A stretch of DNA of 17,602 bases from an uncultured Erysipelotrichaceae bacterium (GTDB taxonomy: Bacteria > Bacillota_I > Bacilli_A > RF39 > UBA660). A model generated the notes under the pieces. That model ran no database searches. It had not been told where the DNA came from and saw only the letters and a program-made list of their open reading frames with translations. Shown in pieces: positions 14,020 through 17,602 of this stretch (the first letter of the stretch is position 1; each line of letters begins with the position of its first letter). The DNA is taken from NCBI GenBank assembly GCA_902803685.1, contig CADCQR010000091.1, positions 1 to 17,602 on the forward strand. Reading direction: 5' to 3'. A program made the position numbers and the translations under genes.

Positions 14020-16371
14020 ATGAGAGATATATTAAATAATAATGGGGAAGAAAGGGCGAAATATTGGTTAGAAGATGTTTATAGTAATCCAATGTTGTTG
14101 CCTGATGAGATAGTAAAAGATGAGTTAAGAGATAAAATTATTCAAAAACAAACAGTAAGAAACATTATTTTAAATTCAAAACTATCCAATCCTGAAGTAA
14201 AAAAGCTTAAAGCAGTTGAAGACTTATTTTCTGATTTAAATATTGATGTAAATGAAAATGATTATAATCAGCAAAAATACTATTTAAAGCTTTTGGATAT
14301 GTTAATAGACTGTATTGTTAGTTTAAGATATACAAAAATGAAACCTAAATTTTTATATCCAGATATTGTATCTTTAAATGAAAGTTTGTCTGCGGTGTTT
14401 TCTAATTTGTCATTAACAAAGGATTTTGATGTCTTTGCTAGCAAAATACAGCAAATATATACTTTTAGTGGAGAAACATTGCCATTTGAATATATAAGAG
14501 ATGAATTACAGAAGTGTTATGACATATATAGAGAACAAGGTTTTATTGATTTATCAATTACTGGAGTTTTTTGTAATGAAGTATTAAATCAGCATAGAAA
14601 TTCTTTTATGAAATATGAAAAAGAAAAAATATTATTAGAATTATCGAAGAAATTAAGAATTAGTTCAAGAGTAGAACAATCAGTCTTGCGTGGAAGAAAA
14701 TTAAATAAAATTAGTGAAGCTATAAAATTACGCGATTTTGAAAAATTGGGTATAACATATGAAGACTATGTATCATTACTTGAAAAAGTAAAACAAGAGA
14801 TTACTACTAATTCGGATATAAAAAAGCAAGGAATAACACTTAATAATCAAATGTTAAATGCTTTAGTTAGACAATTTCATAAGCATGGATACTTAGATTC
14901 TGATTTGGTAGAAGCCTGTATTAAAGTGAATAATAAAGAAGTTACAAGATATATTGCATCTAAGTTTGAGAATGTAAAATTGCATTTTTTGGCTAATGTA
15001 CATTTATATGGAGATGAGGCAATTGTAACAGAGCAGGATTTAATAAAATCAAACGGAATAAATTATAAAGATTTTGTTATTGCCGATAAAAATAGGTTAG
15101 TCGAAAATATATCAGATGTTTTATCTTCTATAGATGATGACGTGATATTAGAGCAAATTTCAGAAAATAGTAGAGATATTGATGAGATATCTCCGTTAAT
15201 TCTTTTTTTAAATCTATTTGATGAGTTGGATTCTAGTACATTCATAAATATTTTAAGTGATTATGAAAGAATAAAAAGTAGGTTGTTTGATGATGATAAA
15301 CAATTTGATGATACTAGTATGGAAACTATATGGAAAAGATTAGATGATATTATTTTGTTAGCAAATGCATATGGGGATGCGGATGATATTACACTGGCTG
15401 CATTAGGAAGTGACGTTGTTGGTGAAATAAATCAAAGTTTCTGCAATAAATATCTAGGGTGCTATCTTGAAATGCTTGATAGGCAAACTGGAAGTATTCC
15501 GCCTATAAGTATAAATAAAGGTGGATACTACTTTGAATCTGGAAGATATTCTGATCCTGAGAGATTATTAATAGGAAAAAAGCCTAGAGATACAAGCTGC
15601 ATTGATTTGCTACATCCAGGAGGTGTTAAAACATATAATGAAGTCTTATTAAAATATACTGGGGATGTTATTCTTGTTAGAAATCAAAATCATAATTTAG
15701 TTTCTCGAATATTAATGTTTAGAAGAGGAAATGTTGTACAACTTGTAACTGCCGTAAATAATACGTATCCATCAGCAATATACAAAGAAATTGCCGATAA
15801 GATAATTCAAGAATCTATTGCCACAAATGATAATATTGATTATGTATTCGTAAATAAGAATAGTTTATCTGAAAATAATTGTAATTTTAGAATGGTAGAA
15901 GATTCTAGGTTTGTAAATAAGTTTCCACATGCTGATTTTGATACCACTGCCTTTTTGGCTAGCTCAAAGAGAATGTTAGCTGGTGAAGAAGATAATTTGA
16001 TGCCAGATTTTTCTGCTCAGATTAGAGGAAATTATATTAAACCTAGAGCAAAAATACAATATGATCCATCACCGGAATCAATCACGCGGTTAAAAGCATT
16101 AAGTATTGTCATGGAAAGAGATGAGGAAAAAAGAGAAGAACGTTCTAGAAATTATATTCCGTTCTATCAGCAAGATTATAGTAGGGTAGTTTGTGGTGAG
16201 GATTGGTATATAGCAATAAAAAAGGATAAAACAATTGAAGAAGTAATTTTGCCAACCAAAGATACGAGAAAATATGAAGAGATAAGAGTAGTTAAAGAAG
16301 GCCTTGGATTAATTGATCCAAACGACTTAGAAAACGGGGAGATAACCAATGAAGACAAAAGGAGTTATTAA
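14020..16371 (+). CDS. Large unrecognised protein, paralogue B (783 aa)
   Basis: The family is the same as the preceding gene and is unknown to me. ATG 14020 is chosen because GGAAG (about 14009-14013) is correctly spaced; TTG 13999 lies upstream of that site. Blocks aligned with paralogue A are VSLRYTKMKPKFLYPDIVSLN, FCNEVLNQHRNSF, then ERLLIGK (514-520), C527 in DTSCI, VSRILMFRRGNVVQLV (about 561-576), DNIDYVFV, H637 in FPHAD, C725 in VVCGEDWYIA and KKDKTIEEVILPT. Cys527, His637 and Cys725 are retained in both copies, so the C-terminal module could be catalytic or metal-binding (inference). The central helical part is much more diverged. It lies 42 bp after paralogue A and overlaps the small OB-fold gene by 23 bp, so all three are probably expressed together. 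Confidence 0.87.
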   Translation: MRDILNNNGEERAKYWLEDVYSNPMLLPDEIVKDELRDKIIQKQTVRNIILNSKLSNPEVKKLKAVEDLFSDLNIDVNENDYNQQKYYLKLLDMLIDCIVSLRYTKMKPKFLYPDIVSLNESLSAVFSNLSLTKDFDVFASKIQQIYTFSGETLPFEYIRDELQKCYDIYREQGFIDLSITGVFCNEVLNQHRNSFMKYEKEKILLELSKKLRISSRVEQSVLRGRKLNKISEAIKLRDFEKLGITYEDYVSLLEKVKQEITTNSDIKKQGITLNNQMLNALVRQFHKHGYLDSDLVEACIKVNNKEVTRYIASKFENVKLHFLANVHLYGDEAIVTEQDLIKSNGINYKDFVIADKNRLVENISDVLSSIDDDVILEQISENSRDIDEISPLILFLNLFDELDSSTFINILSDYERIKSRLFDDDKQFDDTSMETIWKRLDDIILLANAYGDADDITLAALGSDVVGEINQSFCNKYLGCYLEMLDRQTGSIPPISINKGGYYFESGRYSDPERLLIGKKPRDTSCIDLLHPGGVKTYNEVLLKYTGDVILVRNQNHNLVSRILMFRRGNVVQLVTAVNNTYPSAIYKEIADKIIQESIATNDNIDYVFVNKNSLSENNCNFRMVEDSRFVNKFPHADFDTTAFLASSKRMLAGEEDNLMPDFSAQIRGNYIKPRAKIQYDPSPESITRLKALSIVMERDEEKREERSRNYIPFYQQDYSRVVCGEDWYIAIKKDKTIEEVILPTKDTRKYEEIRVVKEGLGLIDPNDLENGEITNEDKRSY

Positions 16372-16549
16372 TGAATTTAATGGTAGATATGGTACAATTA
16401 ATATGAACAATGAAATAGTAGACTTTTCTGCTAAAGATATATCGAATAATGAAAAAGTGCAAGTTGGTGATTTAGTTGAATTTAGATTGGAAGTAAAATT
16501 TCCTAATATTAAAATAGCCAGAAATATTAAGACTTTAGTTATAATTTAA
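16349..16549 (+). CDS. Small cold-shock-like OB-fold protein (66 aa)
   Basis: A 66-aa protein, about the length of a bacterial cold-shock protein. The layout fits that fold: KGVINEFNGRYGTINMNNE stands where CspA-type proteins have GxVKWFNxxKGFGFI, and DFSAKDI corresponds to the FVHFSAI strand. The last strands are KVQVGDLVEFRLEVKFPNIKIARNI. The aromatic RNP1/RNP2 residues are reduced, because Phe-Gly-Phe is replaced by Tyr-Gly-Thr, so nucleic-acid binding may be weakened or altered. RBS GGGGAG lies 7 bases before ATG 16349. The gene starts 23 bp inside the end of paralogue B, so it is translationally coupled to it, which suggests a partner role. An S1-like or other OB fold is the main alternative. 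Confidence 0.65.
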   Translation: MKTKGVINEFNGRYGTINMNNEIVDFSAKDISNNEKVQVGDLVEFRLEVKFPNIKIARNIKTLVII

Positions 16550-16667
16550 TTAGCAAAAGAGAGTGCTGGTACTAATGTGATTAAATGCATTAATAATTAT
16601 AATAAGCGATGATATATAATATAAATATATTGATTAGATTTTGGCATTAACGGTGGACAAGATAATA

Positions 16668-17363
16668 ATGGATTTTGACATAGAAATTTCACGATATAAT
16701 ACAAATAGCCTCAAATATGATTTTAAAGAGGAATGTGGTAAATCGAGGATGTTTTTCTAATGTGGGTTGCAGATATGGACTTTAAATGTTGTGATGAAAT
16801 ACATAGTGATTTTGTATGGAAAGGCAGTCATTTCTGCTTATTAAATTATAAAGATTATATCAATAATATCATTGCTTGCACTTCTTAAACTAAAACATTT
16901 AATGTAGCTGGATTACAAGTATCTAATATTTTTATTCCCAATGGTACAATAAGGGAAGGGCTCCAGACGGAATTATGGAATACAGGATATAGTTTAATTA
17001 ATATTATGGGCTTGGTTGCTTGCCAGGTGGCATATGAGAAAGGTCAAGTGCGGTTAGATGAGTTAAGAGTATACTTAAAATTTAATATAGAGTATGTTAA
17101 TTCATTCTTAAAGAAAAATATTCCTAAAAGAGAGATGATATATCCAGAAAGAACATATTTAGTTTGGTTAGATTTTAATAAAATGAATTTAACGGATGAT
17201 GAAATAGAGGAATTAATGCTAAAAAAGGCAAAACTGTGGTTAGATAACGGAAAGTTTTTTGGTAAAGCGGGGAGTGACTTTTCAAAGATTAAATATTGCT
17301 TTACCTCGAAAAAAATTAGAATGGGCAATCCGGCAATTAGAAAAAACATTTAAAGATATTTAA
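16668..17363 (+). pseudogene. Dead MalY/PatB-type C-S lyase (aminotransferase class I/II)
   Basis: Fragments follow the MalY/PatB family in order. MDFDIEISRYNTNSLKYDF is the N-terminus; after a frameshift near 16740-16745, EDVFLMWVADMDFK follows. The frame then jumps directly to DEIHSDFVW, missing about 160 codons between the N-terminal and PLP domains. Next come a TAA at 16886-16888 just before TKTFNVAGLQVSNIFIPN (the Lys is the PLP lysine), NIMGLVACQVAYEKGQ, ERTYLVWLDFNKM and LWLDNGKFFGKAGSDF. An extra T in the run at 17279-17282 shifts the frame to QRLNIALPRKKLEWAIRQLEKTFKDI, ending at 17363. Intact members cleave cystathionine or cysteine conjugates with PLP. A 115-codon frame from 17006 is only part of this relic. 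Confidence 0.88.
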
Positions 17364-17408
17364 AGAAAAAATTTAGATATTTCTAATAAAATCATTGTAC
17401 ACTAAATT

Positions 17409-17440
17409 AAAGTCAAATAATTTGTAATTTGACTTTTTTT
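17409..17440 (+). terminator. Strong intrinsic terminator
   Basis: A perfect 10-bp stem (17409-17418 with 17427-17436) encloses an 8-nt loop and ends in a T run to 17440. It closes the transcript containing the MalY/PatB relic. Confidence 0.82.
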
Positions 17441-17528
17441 GTCTTATTAAAATAAATCCAAATAAAAATTAACAGTATCTCATAAAATGATAAAAATAAT
17501 TTTATACAATACATCGTGACCCCCTGAG

Positions 17529-17558
17529 TTACTATGTATTTTTGTTTTGTAGTATAAT
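17529..17558 (+). promoter_or_regulatory. Promoter of the gene at the window edge
   Basis: The -10 TATAAT (17553-17558) is consensus. TTACTA (17529-17534) is a weak -35 at 18-bp spacing. It lies 27 bp before the start codon at 17586. The stretch 17441-17528 shows nothing else recognisable. Confidence 0.5.
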
Positions 17559-17561
17559 ATG

Positions 17562-17599
17562 TAACTTGAAAAGGAGGTGAAAATTATGTGGTCAAGTTA
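17562..17599 (+). repeat. 8-bp inverted repeat around RBS and start codon
   Basis: TAACTTGA (17562-17569) and TCAAGTTA (17592-17599) are perfect inverted repeats. The transcript could fold with the RBS and AUG in a 22-nt loop, a possible translational control element. Confidence 0.35.
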
Positions 17600-17602
17600 T
17601 CA
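17586..17602 (+). CDS. Start of a gene truncated by the window end
   Basis: The consensus RBS AAGGAGGTGA (17571-17580) is 5 bases before ATG 17586. Only MWSSY and part of the next codon are visible, so no product can be named. Confidence 0.5.

Noticed and set aside
11416..16371. Phage structural or conjugation proteins (PcfJ-like) for the two large paralogues
   Set aside because: A vague resemblance of the SCI...RRGN region was noted, but no other phage or conjugation gene is in the window and the match is too weak to name.
17006..17353. 115-residue ORF as a small intact gene
   Set aside because: Its sequence is the C-terminal part of MalY/PatB; matching N-terminal and PLP-lysine fragments lie upstream and the true C-terminus is in another frame.

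Overview
The window is very AT-rich, with strong AGGAGG-type ribosome binding sites, short intrinsic terminators and proteins rich in Lys, Ile and Asn. This points to a low-GC Firmicute, probably a Clostridia-like bacterium. The DUF4474, DUF1653, MalY/PatB and OmpR/HisKA families present agree with that. No rRNA, tRNA, CRISPR array or intact insertion sequence was seen. At least two genes are clearly broken and a third locus is probably a remnant, so this is an accessory region with active gene decay.

Layout. (1) 1-2330: the 3' end of an Hpt phosphotransfer gene with its terminator, then an OmpR-type response regulator and a sensor kinase overlapping by 20 bp, closed by a terminator. (2) 2331-2864: a perfect 11-bp tandem direct repeat that looks like the regulator's operator, followed by a good RBS and ATG that open onto only 8 codons. 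This is the probable grave of the two-component system's target operon. A terminator and an 18-bp repeated motif follow. (3) 2865-8658: a tightly packed same-strand operon. It encodes a YjbR/MmcQ-type protein, a Spx/ArsC-like thiol protein, a cysteine desulfurase, a SAM methyltransferase, a HAD-like protein, an unknown 138-aa protein, a ferredoxin-thioredoxin fusion, and a final unrecognised gene broken by frameshifts and a stop. The mix of sulfur mobilisation, redox and methyl transfer suggests one pathway, which I cannot name. (4) 8730-10504: a membrane-anchored DUF4474 protein translationally coupled to a metallophosphoesterase. (5) 10497-11303, minus strand: a dCTP deaminase/dUTPase-fold protein fused to DUF1653 that appears to lack both expected acidic catalytic residues. 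(6) 11416-16549: two very large tandem paralogues (853 and 783 aa) of a family I do not recognise, then a 66-aa cold-shock-like OB-fold protein overlapping the second. (7) 16668-17363: a dead MalY/PatB C-S lyase gene with an internal deletion, frameshifts and a stop. (8) 17409-17602: a strong terminator, then a promoter, RBS and start codon of a gene that runs off the window.

The best candidates for something undescribed are the paralogue pair with its OB-fold partner (region 6), whose shared C-terminal module has conserved Cys, His and Cys residues, and the sulfur/redox operon (region 3). The divergent, apparently catalytically dead dCTP-deaminase-like/DUF1653 fusion beside the paralogues adds to the impression of an uncharacterised accessory or defence-type locus. 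That last reading is inference only.
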